Source: Lutibacter sp. | GTDB lineage: Bacteria; Bacteroidota; Bacteroidia; Flavobacteriales; Flavobacteriaceae | Assembly (NCBI GenBank): GCA_030683995.1 | Contig: JAUXPH010000013.1 | Location: 62,001 to 126,000, forward strand | Direction: 5' to 3' | DNA: 64,000 nt | Shown: one piece after another, positions 16,566 through 26,378 of the stretch | Layout: every line of letters starts with the position of its first letter | Numbering within the stretch: the stretch's first letter is position 1 | Program-made: the position numbers and the translations under genes | Notes under the pieces: model-generated | Database searches by the model: none | Seen by the model: only the letters and a program-made list of their open reading frames with translations | Told to the model about the DNA's origin: nothing

Positions 16566-17519
16566 ATGAAATACTTTATATTTTACCTTTCACAATTTTT
16601 ATTGCTGATATCTTGCAAGTCAATTTCTCCTGAAGCCACTTTTAAAGTCAATCCGTTAGGCGTAAAAGGCGGTTTAGACGAAAGCAATCTATCGGCCTAT
16701 ATGGTAGCGCCAATAAATTCAGAAAATTATATTTGTTTGGACGCGGGTACAATATATGCTGGACTTTCTAAGTCTGTTTCAACTGGAATCTTCAAAGAAA
16801 AGCCTGAATATATTCTTAAAAACAACATCAAAGCTTACCTCATTTCTCATGCCCATTTAGACCATGTTGCCGGGCTTGTAATAAATTCTCCAGCCGATGT
16901 GCCTAAAACCATTTATGCCTCGCAATATGTTATTGATGTTTTTACTGAAAAATATTTTACGTGGCAAAACTGGGCTAACTTTACCAATCTAGGTGAAGAA
17001 CCACGATTAAATACCTACGATTTTGAAATTTTAGAGCCTCATAAAGAAATAGCAATAACCAACACCGAACTTTTTGTGACTCCTTTTACTTTGAGCCATT
17101 CCAATCCATATCAAAGCCAAGCATTTTTGGTTCGTTATAAAAATAATTACCTATTATATTTGGGAGACACCGGTTCAGACAAAATTGAAAATTCGGAAAA
17201 ACTCTTGCAACTATGGAAGAGCATTGCGCCTTTAATAATTAGCAATCAGCTTAAAGCTATTTTTATTGAGGTTTCTTTTCCAAATTCACAATCTAATTCT
17301 TCTCTTTTTGGCCACTTGAAGCCTCAATTGTTTTATGATGAGATGGGTGTTTTAGAATCATATACAGGTAAAAATACTTTAAATAATTTTCCAATCGTTA
17401 TAACCCACCGCAAACCTCATGAAAATAATGAAACCATCATAAAAGAGGAACTTTTAAAAGCCAACTCTTTAAAATTAAAGCTTGTTTTCCCTGAACAAGG
17501 AAAATTAATCAAATTCTAA
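16566..17519 (+). CDS. cpdP: Class II 3',5'-cyclic-nucleotide phosphodiesterase, lipoprotein
   Basis: The 317-residue protein is a metallo-beta-lactamase-fold enzyme of the class II cyclic-nucleotide phosphodiesterase type, which hydrolyses cAMP or cGMP to the 5' monophosphate. The metal-binding motif is SHAHLDHVAGL; LYLGDTGSD and the late HLKPQ and THRKPHE histidines supply the others. A lipoprotein signal (LLISCKS, Cys17) places it at the envelope, so it would act on extracytoplasmic nucleotides. It stands between an intact TonB receptor gene and the fossil end of another. The symbol follows the Aliivibrio enzyme. Confidence 0.82.
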   Translation: MKYFIFYLSQFLLLISCKSISPEATFKVNPLGVKGGLDESNLSAYMVAPINSENYICLDAGTIYAGLSKSVSTGIFKEKPEYILKNNIKAYLISHAHLDHVAGLVINSPADVPKTIYASQYVIDVFTEKYFTWQNWANFTNLGEEPRLNTYDFEILEPHKEIAITNTELFVTPFTLSHSNPYQSQAFLVRYKNNYLLYLGDTGSDKIENSEKLLQLWKSIAPLIISNQLKAIFIEVSFPNSQSNSSLFGHLKPQLFYDEMGVLESYTGKNTLNNFPIVITHRKPHENNETIIKEELLKANSLKLKLVFPEQGKLIKF

Positions 17520-17577
17520 GGATTAATTGTTTAAAAACTTATAGTTGTCTAAGCTATAAATTGGCTCTCTCTATTAG

Positions 17578-17802
17578 GTTCGTTATTTCAACTTCACAAA
17601 CTTAATTAACAAAAATTGGGGTGTACAAAAATTTGCACCAGATTTTGGCGAAATTGCAATTCTTAAAACAGAGTCAAATGGCGTTGCTCCAGTATATAGC
17701 TTTAACCCAGCTGTTGTTGACAATATGTTTACTATTGATGATAGCGGAATTGAAAGCTCAAGATGGCAAATGCAAATTGGTTTAAGATATATTTTTAAAT
17801 AA
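17578..17802 (+). pseudogene. 3' remnant of a second TonB-dependent receptor gene
   Basis: This frame, opened by no usable start and preceded at once by a TAG, encodes about 72 residues that read as the last strands of an Oar-like barrel: FNFTNLINKNWGV near the front and RWQMQIGLRYIFK at the end. The intact receptor 1.1 kb upstream has the equivalent LNFTNFLNKDWGI and FTLRYTFGN segments. A terminator still follows. The rest of the gene is gone, so this is a fossil paralogue rather than a frame-shifted gene. Confidence 0.75.
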
Positions 17803-17820
17803 ACCAATTTTAATAATTAA

Positions 17821-17848
17821 AAACCACTCAAATCGGGTGGTTTTTTTG
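17821..17848 (+). terminator. Terminator left over from the decayed receptor gene
   Basis: AAACCAC (17821-17827) pairs with GTGGTTT (17837-17843), followed by T residues. Confidence 0.7.
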
Positions 17849-18062
17849 TTTAAATTATTGGTGCAAGAACCATTCATAAAAAGAAATCCGATAGCCATTC
17901 AAATCCAAATTGGAAATCTTAATACCATAAACAACTGATTAATCAATGAGAGGCGAGTAAACTTAGCTTTATTTATACTTCACAACAACAAAATAAAGAG
18001 AGTCATTTCGAAATTTGATTATGATGTAATTTCAAGTAAAAAACCTAATATTCAAAATTCAA
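17849..18062. other. Intergenic stretch with no recognised feature
   Basis: AT-rich sequence with no open frame of note. CTTTATTT and AAATAAAG near 17968-17998 could pair and serve as a weak convergent terminator, but the T tract is poor. Confidence 0.3.
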
Positions 18063-18755
18063 CTAATCCGTCGTAAAACTCCAAATCTGGCCAATTGTTT
18101 GTCCGCCTTTGCCATCTTTTACCACTACTTTCCAGTAATATTTTGTGGAAGCGGAAACAGTTCTGTTTAAGGACGAAGCGCTTTGATTTTGGGAAACAAG
18201 GGCTGTTGGCGGATTTACAGTGCCAAAATATACATCGAATATTAAAATATCACTGGTGTCAACATCACTCGCTGTCCATTGTAAGTTTACGGTGGCTGCG
18301 GTTTGCACTGAATTTAAAGCCGGACTCACCAAAACTGGCGAAAATGGCAAATAATTTGTAACACCAACACCTTCGGTATATAAACTAAATGTTGCAGAAT
18401 AATTGCTTGAGGCACTTTTGTTATCCGTTGCTTTCACTCGCCAATAATAGGCAATTCCTTTTTCCAAAGTAATTGATTTGCTGTTGGTGGTGGAGGTTTG
18501 TGTATGTGAAACCGGGGAAAATAAATTGTTTTTGGCCACTTGTATTTCATAAGTAATGGTGCCGCCTTCAACATCCGTTGAAGCATTCCAGGTAAAATTC
18601 ACCACATTGTCTATGCACAATAAATTATTGGTTGGAGAGGCCAATGTTGGTACAGTTGGCGCTGTGTTTACAGGTGTTGGCGGAGTATCATCCCCACCAC
18701 CACCGCAAGAAGTTAAACCAAAACTTAATATTGTGATATATAAAAGATTTCTCAT
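18063..18755 (-). CDS. Surface lipoprotein with two fibronectin-type-III-like modules
   Basis: The 230-residue protein has a lipoprotein signal ending SCGGGGDD, the acidic pair after the cysteine resembling Bacteroidota surface-export signals. Two beta-sandwich modules follow (about 34-128 and 134-230), each with the YYW.V element typical of the Fn3-like repeats of this phylum (AYYWRVKATDN, KYYWKVVVKDG). No catalytic motif is seen. It starts four bases after the stop of the secreted protease upstream, whose own Fn3-like module is of the same type, so the two are cotranscribed and may act together at the cell surface. Confidence 0.7.
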   Translation of the reverse strand: MRNLLYITILSFGLTSCGGGGDDTPPTPVNTAPTVPTLASPTNNLLCIDNVVNFTWNASTDVEGGTITYEIQVAKNNLFSPVSHTQTSTTNSKSITLEKGIAYYWRVKATDNKSASSNYSATFSLYTEGVGVTNYLPFSPVLVSPALNSVQTAATVNLQWTASDVDTSDILIFDVYFGTVNPPTALVSQNQSASSLNRTVSASTKYYWKVVVKDGKGGQTIGQIWSFTTD

Positions 18756-18759
18756 TGGT

Positions 18760-21700
18760 TTATTGTTTAATAATTTTCAGGGTTACAGGCTGATCCAAAA
18801 TCACTTTTGCAAAATACAATCCTGTGGGTTTGTTGGCTAAACTTAACTGCAATTTTCCGAAAACCACCGGATATTTTTTTATTGAAATCAATTGGGAACT
18901 CATATTGTACAATGCAACAACAACTTCTGTTTCCGTTGTTGGAACCGTAATATAAAAAATATCTTTGGTTGGATTCGGATAGGCAAAAACACTTTCAAAA
19001 CCTTCGATGGTTTTTGAATAGATTCCTTCACAGGAAACAGCCGTTTTAACTTCCAAAACATCGCCGCTTTTTACATCAACAGAAAATATTGGGGCACTGG
19101 TTTCAAATTGTTCCTGGCCGTTTACAAAAACGGTAAATGGCGCAGTTCCTTTTTCAATTTCAACAGACGCTTTGCCTGAGACAACACTCGATTTTCCTGA
19201 AATTGTTATTCCTGCAGCAACCGTAACAGTATAACATTGCGTGTAAGTTTCTCTAGTAACGCCAATACAAAAATTATAGGTTCCCGGAGGCAAATTTGCA
19301 GAGGTTGAAATGGTTGTTGTAAAATTTAATGCAACGCCATTGATTGTTGCCGTATAATTAAGTGTCTTAACAGCCGTAATTTTAATTTGTCCGTTGTTTT
19401 TGCCCGGACAAGTTTCGCTAATTGTTTCCACCCTAAAATTGCTTGTAGGCAAAGTAAAACACCCAGCCGCATCAACCAATGATCCCGGAGTTGTATTTGG
19501 GCATTGGTCCATATCATTCATAACACCATCATTATCCTCATCATTAACATTTACAATCGGCACCCCACAAATTTCAAGGCTCCAACTATTTATTTTTCCA
19601 ATATCATCAGGGCCTGAATCCACAACTTTTAAAATCCAGTTACCATAAGATTCTTCATCATAAAAATTTGACAAATTTCCTTCCGGAATGAAAGTTCCGG
19701 TATATGGAGCTGATCCCGTACCAATTGAATTAGATGCGCTATCGTCAAAAACGGTATTTACGTAATTATCTCCTTCGTCTTGTCGGCTGGCAACTAAAAG
19801 CACCGATTTACCGCTAGGGCTTATTAAGGTCAAATCCAAATCCCCAATCCAAGGATGTGTAATATTTACGGTAACATTTACGTCTCTTATAATTTTGTTG
19901 GCGGAAATTGTAATGATTGAAGATACGCCGCTAGCATTGTTGTCGGGGATATTGAGAGGAACATCCAAAGCGTTGCTGGTATCACATATATCATTTTCGG
20001 TTGTAAATTTAAATATGGATGAATAAGTGCTCTCGCCACAATCGTTTTTAGATTTCACTCTCCAAAAGTAAGCCGTCTCAGGCTGTAAATTTTGAGGTGT
20101 ATAAGCGCTTAGAACTACATTGGCAGATTCTAATATATTGCCAAAACTGGAATTTTCAGCTATTTGAACATCATAACTTGTGGCATTTAACTCATCATTC
20201 CAATTTAAATAAAAGGGTTTTAATACATCAATCGCATTATTATTCGGTGAAACCAATGTTGGCGCCGCAACAGTTGCGCTGTAAACTCCTAAATTAATGC
20301 TTGTTGTTTTTGTTACGGAAGCTGATGTCCCCTTTATGGATATATCATAATTCCCAACAACGGAAATTCCACTAATGGTCACTTGAACACTGGTGTTGTT
20401 GCTTGTTGCCGTAGCCGGATTAAAAGTAACGACGGTACCGGCAGGATTTCCTGTGGCAGAAAAAGTGGTAACCGCATTATAGCTTAAAAAAGTGTTGTAG
20501 GTAAATGTATAAACCGCATTGTTTGGAACACAGACATTTTTTGAAAATGCTTCAAAATTCATAATAAATTCAGAAGTTTGAATGGTAATGTTTTTGGCAT
20601 TTATTGAATAAAAAATATTGCCTTCACTTTCAACTTTAATGCGCGCTGTTACTGTTGCGTTATTTGGCACAATAATATCTTGCGAGCCATCATTTGGCGT
20701 GTTTAAAACTAGCGGAATCGGAAAAGTCAAACCCCCGTCTAAAGACAGACGAATATTTACAAAAGCACAACTTACCGGCGCTAAATTGCTGTTGGCAACA
20801 TCCCAAGTGATTGTTTGGGAAGTTCCTGCAGCCCAAGTGACAGCTGCAGATTGAGAAGTCACTTTAAATGGGCCAGAACCTCCGGCAACAGTAACTGTCG
20901 TTTCCTTACTGGTTGTTTGTCCGCCCGCAATGTTATTGTCTCTCACATTTACCCCAAATTTCATTGTTCTTCCAACTGAAGGCAGTACTTCCCATTGGTT
21001 TGACAAATTTCCCAAATTCACGGTAGCCTGATTAGGAAAATAACGTTTGGGAGAAATATATGGTGAAATTGACCTGAAAGCCGGTCCGCCAGTAGCCGTT
21101 GAAACCAATGGATAAGTTGTGATTTCAGTATCCAGCTGTTCCCAAGTATAGGTTAAATTGTCTCCGTTGCTATCCAATGCGTTGGCAGTTAAAACAAAAG
21201 GCGTGGATTTTGGTATGGTATAATTTAACAGGTCATTTACTGTTGGTGCATTGTTACCGGTGACAGAAACCGCCGCGCAAGTACTAAATCCTGTAGATAT
21301 ATTCTTCCACATTTCCCTGATGCTCACCAAATGAAAATAGGCATCGGCATCAGGTTGTATATTTTGCGGTGCACAAAGTCCGGAATAAGACATAATAGTT
21401 GAACCACTTCCAGGCTCTACCGCAGTTCCGGCATTTCTGTTGTCACCTGAACAATTTCCTGCATCGCCATTAAAAGTATGGTGCGCACCATATTGATGCC
21501 CCATTTCGTGTGAAACATAATCAATGTCGTAAGCATCTCCAATCGGGCTGCTTGATCCTGTGATTCCCCTGGCCTTTTGAGTAGTGCTGCAAGGGGAATT
21601 TAGTTGAGCCAAACCACCGCCGCCTGTGCTAAATGTATGCCCTATGTCATAATTGAGCGTTCCAATATTCGCATCAATAACCGTCTGGCTTTCATCTATT

Positions 21701-22581
21701 AATTTATTGGAATCGTTATTTGTAAATCCATCTGCAGCCGCATCTAAAAAAATAATTGCCGTATTATTGGCAACCAGTTGCATTGTAAGCGCTACATCTC
21801 TTTCAAAAATCCCATTCACCCTGGTCATTGTGTTTACTATTGCCGATAAAACTGCTGCTTTTTTAACTGCATCTGTGGCTGTAGGACTTATATTTTGCCT
21901 GTCTAAATGAAACTTTGAATATTCTCCTGTTGTGGCAACCGCCAGTCTAAAAGTCCTCAATTTTCCGTCGTTGGCGTTTTCAGCTTTTGCCGCGGTGGCG
22001 GTTGCTGTTGTTTTTTGGACAGTGTTTACCTCATCAAATTTGCACTCAAAAGGCTCAATGGATGGTAAATTTTTACTTGAATAAACGATATATGAATCAC
22101 TATTTTCAGCATAAGGATCAATATAAACACTTCCTTCGGCATTTCCCAAAACCATCGAATGCAAGCCAATTGGCGTTACGCTAAATCTTATTATGGAACC
22201 CGGATTGTCAATCCCTTTTCCCACATAAGACCTGATATTCGGAAATTGTTTTTGAAGGCTTTCTTCCAAAATAGAAGCTTCAAAAACTTGGTATTTTTCT
22301 AATTTCCCTTTCTCATTCGGAAAACTTATGATGGTGCTCGATTTATCCAAACTGCCTTTTCTTTTAGACGCATTGCTCAACCTGCTTTTAAGTTGGCTTA
22401 TATTTAATTGATAGCTTTCATATTTATACGGAATTGATTTTCTGGCTAATTTTTTAGCGGTGCTTTTTTCAAAACCATTACTTTTAGTCCATAATTCATC
22501 GGAATTCTGTGCTGAAACAGCAAAAAAAAGCAGACACAAGGAAACTGTTAAAAAGAATTGTTTTTTGTAATATTGTTTCAT
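18760..22581 (-). CDS. Reprolysin-like zinc metalloprotease with P-domain and T9SS type A sorting domain
   Basis: In this 1273-residue exported protein a signal peptide (1-24) and a propeptide-like region are followed by a metzincin domain with HEMGHQYGAHH (zinc ligands His358, His362, His368; catalytic Glu359). After immunoglobulin-like regions come an Fn3-like module (about 775-860), a proprotein-convertase P-domain (about 866-1006; HPWIGDLDLTLISPSG), a calcium-binding DEDNDGVMNDMDQCP segment, and a C-terminal T9SS type A domain (YPNPTKDIF, ending KIIKQ). It should be secreted through the outer membrane and released or anchored after cleavage of that domain. Its substrate is unknown. Confidence 0.9.
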   Translation of the reverse strand: MKQYYKKQFFLTVSLCLLFFAVSAQNSDELWTKSNGFEKSTAKKLARKSIPYKYESYQLNISQLKSRLSNASKRKGSLDKSSTIISFPNEKGKLEKYQVFEASILEESLQKQFPNIRSYVGKGIDNPGSIIRFSVTPIGLHSMVLGNAEGSVYIDPYAENSDSYIVYSSKNLPSIEPFECKFDEVNTVQKTTATATAAKAENANDGKLRTFRLAVATTGEYSKFHLDRQNISPTATDAVKKAAVLSAIVNTMTRVNGIFERDVALTMQLVANNTAIIFLDAAADGFTNNDSNKLIDESQTVIDANIGTLNYDIGHTFSTGGGGLAQLNSPCSTTQKARGITGSSSPIGDAYDIDYVSHEMGHQYGAHHTFNGDAGNCSGDNRNAGTAVEPGSGSTIMSYSGLCAPQNIQPDADAYFHLVSIREMWKNISTGFSTCAAVSVTGNNAPTVNDLLNYTIPKSTPFVLTANALDSNGDNLTYTWEQLDTEITTYPLVSTATGGPAFRSISPYISPKRYFPNQATVNLGNLSNQWEVLPSVGRTMKFGVNVRDNNIAGGQTTSKETTVTVAGGSGPFKVTSQSAAVTWAAGTSQTITWDVANSNLAPVSCAFVNIRLSLDGGLTFPIPLVLNTPNDGSQDIIVPNNATVTARIKVESEGNIFYSINAKNITIQTSEFIMNFEAFSKNVCVPNNAVYTFTYNTFLSYNAVTTFSATGNPAGTVVTFNPATATSNNTSVQVTISGISVVGNYDISIKGTSASVTKTTSINLGVYSATVAAPTLVSPNNNAIDVLKPFYLNWNDELNATSYDVQIAENSSFGNILESANVVLSAYTPQNLQPETAYFWRVKSKNDCGESTYSSIFKFTTENDICDTSNALDVPLNIPDNNASGVSSIITISANKIIRDVNVTVNITHPWIGDLDLTLISPSGKSVLLVASRQDEGDNYVNTVFDDSASNSIGTGSAPYTGTFIPEGNLSNFYDEESYGNWILKVVDSGPDDIGKINSWSLEICGVPIVNVNDEDNDGVMNDMDQCPNTTPGSLVDAAGCFTLPTSNFRVETISETCPGKNNGQIKITAVKTLNYTATINGVALNFTTTISTSANLPPGTYNFCIGVTRETYTQCYTVTVAAGITISGKSSVVSGKASVEIEKGTAPFTVFVNGQEQFETSAPIFSVDVKSGDVLEVKTAVSCEGIYSKTIEGFESVFAYPNPTKDIFYITVPTTETEVVVALYNMSSQLISIKKYPVVFGKLQLSLANKPTGLYFAKVILDQPVTLKIIKQ

Positions 22582-22757
22582 CTGAAGCTATTATTTCTCT
22601 TTATTGATCGTATGTAATTAGCGCCCTTTTTGTCAATTGTACCTTATTTCCGTTATGCTATTTTTGATAAAGGTATGCACTTAATTCACAAATATAGATT
22701 GATATTCTATATCGCACAATTTAAATGCCAAATTAATCTCTTTTTAATTAATTAAAG

Positions 22758-22765
22758 TATTTTTG
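22758..22765 (+). promoter_or_regulatory. Probable -7 element for ribF
   Basis: TATTTTTG lies 31 bases before the ribF TTG start. No good -33 box is visible. Confidence 0.3.
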
Positions 22766-22796
22766 TAATCCATAATAACAAAACCTATTTTCAATT

Positions 22797-23738
22797 TTGA
22801 AAATTTATACCGATTTAGCCGAGTACACTTCAAAAAACAAGACTTTTGTGACCATCGGCACTTTTGATGGCGTGCATATTGGGCATCAAAAAGTGTTGTC
22901 GAACTTGGTTCTTAGTGCAGAAAAAAACAATGCCTCATCGGTTTTATTGACTTTTTTTCCGCATCCTAGAATGGTTTTACAGAAAAATTCAGATATTAAA
23001 TTGATAAATACGCTTAAGGAGCGTATTGAATTGTTAAAAAAAACAGGATTGGATGCCTTGGTAATTCACGAATTTACAGAAGATTTTGCCGAAAAAACAG
23101 CCTTGGATTTTGTGAAAAACGTGCTGGTTGACCATCTTAAAATAGCTAAATTAATCATTGGTTACGACCATCGCTTCGGAAAAAACAGGGAAGGCAATTT
23201 TGATCAATTATCTGACTATGGAAAGATTTTTGGTTTTGAAGTAAACAAAATTTCCCAACAGGAAATTGACCACATCACCATCAGTTCAACTAAAATCAGA
23301 AAAGCCATAGAACTTGGCAACATCGAGGAAGCAAACCGCTATTTGGGTTATCATTTTATGCTGAAGGGAGATATTGTAAAAGGAAACAATCTTGGTGAAA
23401 AAATTGGTTTCCCAACCGCAAATTTATCCATTGAAGAAAACTATAAACTCTTGCCGAAAACCGGGTCTTATATTGTTAAATCCGAATTAGAAAACCAAAC
23501 CGTTTACGGGATGATGAATATTGGCTACAACCCAACGGTAAAGGGCAAAAAACAAACCATTGAAATTCATTTTTTCGACTTCAACAAAGATTTATACGGC
23601 AAAAAAATTCAAGTTGAGGTCCTAAAATTTTTACGCGATGAACAAAAATTTGATTCGGTTGAAGTCCTTAAAAAACAATTGGTGAATGACCGGCAAAAAT
23701 CTTTAAAAATTATAGCAGACAATTTTTTTGGCTTTTAA
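22797..23738 (+). CDS. ribF: Bifunctional riboflavin kinase / FAD synthetase
   Basis: RibF phosphorylates riboflavin to FMN and adenylates FMN to FAD. The 313-residue protein has the N-terminal nucleotidyltransferase domain (TIGTFDGVHIGHQKV near residue 21, then the ISSTKIRKAIELGNI segment) and the C-terminal kinase domain (GEKIGFPTANLS, GMMNIGYNPTV). The start is TTG, giving MKIYTDLAEY; an upstream in-frame ATG is absent. It stands alone on the plus strand, convergent with the TlpA-like gene six bases beyond its stop. Confidence 0.94.
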   Translation: MKIYTDLAEYTSKNKTFVTIGTFDGVHIGHQKVLSNLVLSAEKNNASSVLLTFFPHPRMVLQKNSDIKLINTLKERIELLKKTGLDALVIHEFTEDFAEKTALDFVKNVLVDHLKIAKLIIGYDHRFGKNREGNFDQLSDYGKIFGFEVNKISQQEIDHITISSTKIRKAIELGNIEEANRYLGYHFMLKGDIVKGNNLGEKIGFPTANLSIEENYKLLPKTGSYIVKSELENQTVYGMMNIGYNPTVKGKKQTIEIHFFDFNKDLYGKKIQVEVLKFLRDEQKFDSVEVLKKQLVNDRQKSLKIIADNFFGF

Positions 23739-23744
23739 TCATTA

Positions 23745-25094
23745 TTAATCTTCAAAATAAGCCTTTACATCAACAAAATGTTCTGGTTTTGCCACAATTA
23801 TTTTGTCTTTGTCCAATATAAAATAAGTGGGCGTTGCATTGATTTTATACTCTTTTGCCATTTCATTTTCCCATTTTTTCAAACCTAAAATATTCGTAAA
23901 CAATGGTAATTTTGCAGTGAATTGCTCATAATCTTTTTTGTGGTCTTCCAAAGCCACCGCAATCACATGAATTGCATCATTGCCCATTGTAAATTCATAT
24001 AATTTTGGAATTTCCAGCAAACAATGCGAACACGTTGTGCTCCAAAAAACAAGGATATAATTGTCGGCAACATTAAGATCGCTCAATTTTTTTTGAACGC
24101 CGTTTTCTTCCCAAATAATTTCGGGCGCTACGTTGCCAATGGCCAATTTTATTTTTGACCGCATTTCATCAATAAGGGCTTCATCCTTGAGATTCGCAGG
24201 CAATTTGTCGTAGAATTCATCAATCACAAAACCAGCCATTGCCAGATTTTCAAATTGCTCAAATGCATAAATTAAAGAAGTTAAAATCTCGCTTTTTACT
24301 TCATTATTTCCGCCAACTTTTTGCATCACTTCATTTATGGCATTTTTGCACAAGGCATTTTGAACTTGAAGATCGTCCGAAACATTCAGGTAAAACACAT
24401 ATTCTATGGCTTTTTCACCAAAAAAAGCAGCGTTCATCAATACCGGATTGTCGAAGTTTGAGAAATCGAAATAATGATATTTTACGCTGTTTAAATATTC
24501 CTGAGGTGAGGTAAAAAGCGTTGGCGCAAAATAATTTTGACCCGATTTTATAAAATGATTCGCCAATTTACCATCCGTTTTAGCTTCATATTCACTTTGA
24601 ATTTTATGATACTGATTCAAGGTTTTTGCATATAAATCGATGGTGATTTCATCTTGTTTTTTGTCCTTCAAACCAAAAAATACGATTTGCAAAGAATCCA
24701 GTTTTTGCTTCACATTTGTTGTTTCAACCAAATAATTGGCATAGGTTTTATTTTCTTCGGAAGTTAAAAATGCCACTGAATTGGAAAGGTTGTGTGAATC
24801 AAATTTCAAAGAAATATTTTCCTGGTTAAAAAGAAAATCGGCAAAACCAAAACCGGCCGGTGTAAAAGACAAGCGATACATTCCTGCTTCAGTTCCCTGC
24901 GGAATCTCTAATTTAAACTGATCGTTGTCTATTTTTGAATTTGAAATATACACTTGTTTGGCTCCTTTTAACTGGTATAAAATAACACGTGTAACCAAAT
25001 CGTTTTTCGGGCTCACGATTCCCGTAATTGAATTCTGGCTTTGAACACCCACTGAAATAAATAAAATCGCAATCCATATTTTTTTTAACATCAT
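23745..25094 (-). CDS. TlpA-like thioredoxin-fold exported protein
   Basis: The 449-residue product has a signal peptide (1-19), an N-terminal DUF4369-like beta domain, a long helical middle region and a C-terminal thioredoxin domain (about 320-449) with the redox motif CSHC at Cys355/Cys358 in FWSTTCSHCLLEIP and the cis-proline segment INATPTYFIL. Proteins of this layout act in the periplasm as thiol-disulfide reductases. It is not next to DsbD, which lies about 15 kb away, but DsbD could reduce it. ATG-ATG at the start leaves a one-codon ambiguity. Confidence 0.82.
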   Translation of the reverse strand: MMLKKIWIAILFISVGVQSQNSITGIVSPKNDLVTRVILYQLKGAKQVYISNSKIDNDQFKLEIPQGTEAGMYRLSFTPAGFGFADFLFNQENISLKFDSHNLSNSVAFLTSEENKTYANYLVETTNVKQKLDSLQIVFFGLKDKKQDEITIDLYAKTLNQYHKIQSEYEAKTDGKLANHFIKSGQNYFAPTLFTSPQEYLNSVKYHYFDFSNFDNPVLMNAAFFGEKAIEYVFYLNVSDDLQVQNALCKNAINEVMQKVGGNNEVKSEILTSLIYAFEQFENLAMAGFVIDEFYDKLPANLKDEALIDEMRSKIKLAIGNVAPEIIWEENGVQKKLSDLNVADNYILVFWSTTCSHCLLEIPKLYEFTMGNDAIHVIAVALEDHKKDYEQFTAKLPLFTNILGLKKWENEMAKEYKINATPTYFILDKDKIIVAKPEHFVDVKAYFED

Positions 25095-25169
25095 CTCTTT
25101 TTTTTGAATTATTTACGCATAAATCACGCCAAAAGTAACTATTTTTAGTCTTTCTTTAAACCAAAACTT

Positions 25170-25964
25170 ATGAATTTTGACCATAAAATAATTTGGATTA
25201 CGGGAGCATCATCGGGCATTGGAAAATCGCTGGCGCTGGCGCTTTCAAAACAACAAACAAAATTAATTCTCTCTTCCCGAAATGAAAAGGAACTGAATGC
25301 CGTGAAAAACAGCTGTGAAAATCCAGAAAATATCAAAATTTTACCGCTCGATTTGGAAAATTACAGGAGTTTATCAGGCAAAGTTGACGAAGCTTTGGCG
25401 CTATTTGGCGGTGTTGATGTGCTTTTTAACAATGGCGGCATTAGCCAGCGGTCTTTTGCAAAGGAAACTTCAATTGAAGTGGACAAACGAATTATGGACA
25501 TAAACTATTTGGGAACCGTGGCGCTCACAAAAGCTTTATTGCCTCATTTTATCGAAAAAAATAGTGGCTATTTTGTGGTAATCACAAGCATTGTGGGGAA
25601 AATTGGCACGCCGTTGCGCTCATCTTATGCCGCTTCAAAACACGCGTTGCATGGATTTTTCGACAGTTTACGCGCAGAAGTTTACCAAAACAATATTAAA
25701 ATTACGCTTGCTTGTCCGGGATTTGTGCAAACCAATGTTTCCTTAAATGCATTGACGGCCGATGGAACGCCACAAAATAAAATGGACAGTGCCACTAAAA
25801 ACGGATTAACGCCCGAAGTATTTGTACAAAATTTGCTGAAAGCGGTTCGCCAAGAAAAACAGGAAGTTTATATTGGCGGATTTAAAGAAAAATTGGCAGT
25901 TTACGTAAAGCGCTTTTTTCCTAAACTGCTTTCGAAAATGATACGCAAATTGGCGGTCACCTAA
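25170..25964 (+). CDS. Short-chain dehydrogenase/reductase
   Basis: This classical SDR of 264 residues has the cofactor motif TGASSGIG at 11-18, the NNGG segment, and the catalytic Tyr153/Lys157 in YAASK with the serine in ITSIVG upstream. The C-terminal part resembles the DHRS7-like SDRs frequent in Bacteroidota, but the substrate cannot be told from sequence. Its stop overlaps the stop of the convergent small gene by four bases. Confidence 0.85.
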   Translation: MNFDHKIIWITGASSGIGKSLALALSKQQTKLILSSRNEKELNAVKNSCENPENIKILPLDLENYRSLSGKVDEALALFGGVDVLFNNGGISQRSFAKETSIEVDKRIMDINYLGTVALTKALLPHFIEKNSGYFVVITSIVGKIGTPLRSSYAASKHALHGFFDSLRAEVYQNNIKITLACPGFVQTNVSLNALTADGTPQNKMDSATKNGLTPEVFVQNLLKAVRQEKQEVYIGGFKEKLAVYVKRFFPKLLSKMIRKLAVT

Positions 25965-26314
25965 ATAAGTTCATTTTTTTTAAAATACAGCACAATCGCC
26001 TCTTTCATCAACACGGTTTGCTCACCCGATTTTAATGGCGGCAATTCTTCCAACACTTTGTAATGCGGCCAGCCATCGTTGTCGAAAAAGTCAAATTCGT
26101 AGTAGCCAAAAGGTTCCAGCAATCGGCAAATTGCGATGTGCATTAAATTGAGTTTATCGTCTTTTTTAAACTCTTTGGCGCCTTGTCCCAGTTCCTGAAC
26201 CCCAATTAAATAAATAATGGCATCTAAATTTAAGACTTCCCCTTCGCTAAAAGTAGCCGATAATATTTTGAGAACTTGTTCCCATTCTTCCTTTAAATTT
26301 TTATCTCGTGACAT
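25961..26314 (-). CDS. Conserved hypothetical protein
   Basis: I do not recognise a named domain in this 117-residue, acidic, probably cytoplasmic protein. It has alternating helical segments (LKEEWEQVLKILSATFSEG, LDAIIYLIGVQELG) and an aromatic-rich stretch FGYYEFDFFDNDGWPHY. It has a normal ATG and codon use like its neighbours, so it looks real. It converges on the SDR gene with a four-base overlap and diverges from cvpA. Confidence 0.6.
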   Translation of the reverse strand: MSRDKNLKEEWEQVLKILSATFSEGEVLNLDAIIYLIGVQELGQGAKEFKKDDKLNLMHIAICRLLEPFGYYEFDFFDNDGWPHYKVLEELPPLKSGEQTVLMKEAIVLYFKKNELI

Positions 26315-26378
26315 TTTGATTCTTTAGTTAGATGGCAAATATACAAATCGATTGATGTATATTTACAAAAATCATAAG

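Noticed and set aside
17583-17807. 74-codon minus-strand frame
   Set aside because: It is the antisense of the TonB receptor remnant, whose plus-strand reading clearly matches the intact receptor's end.
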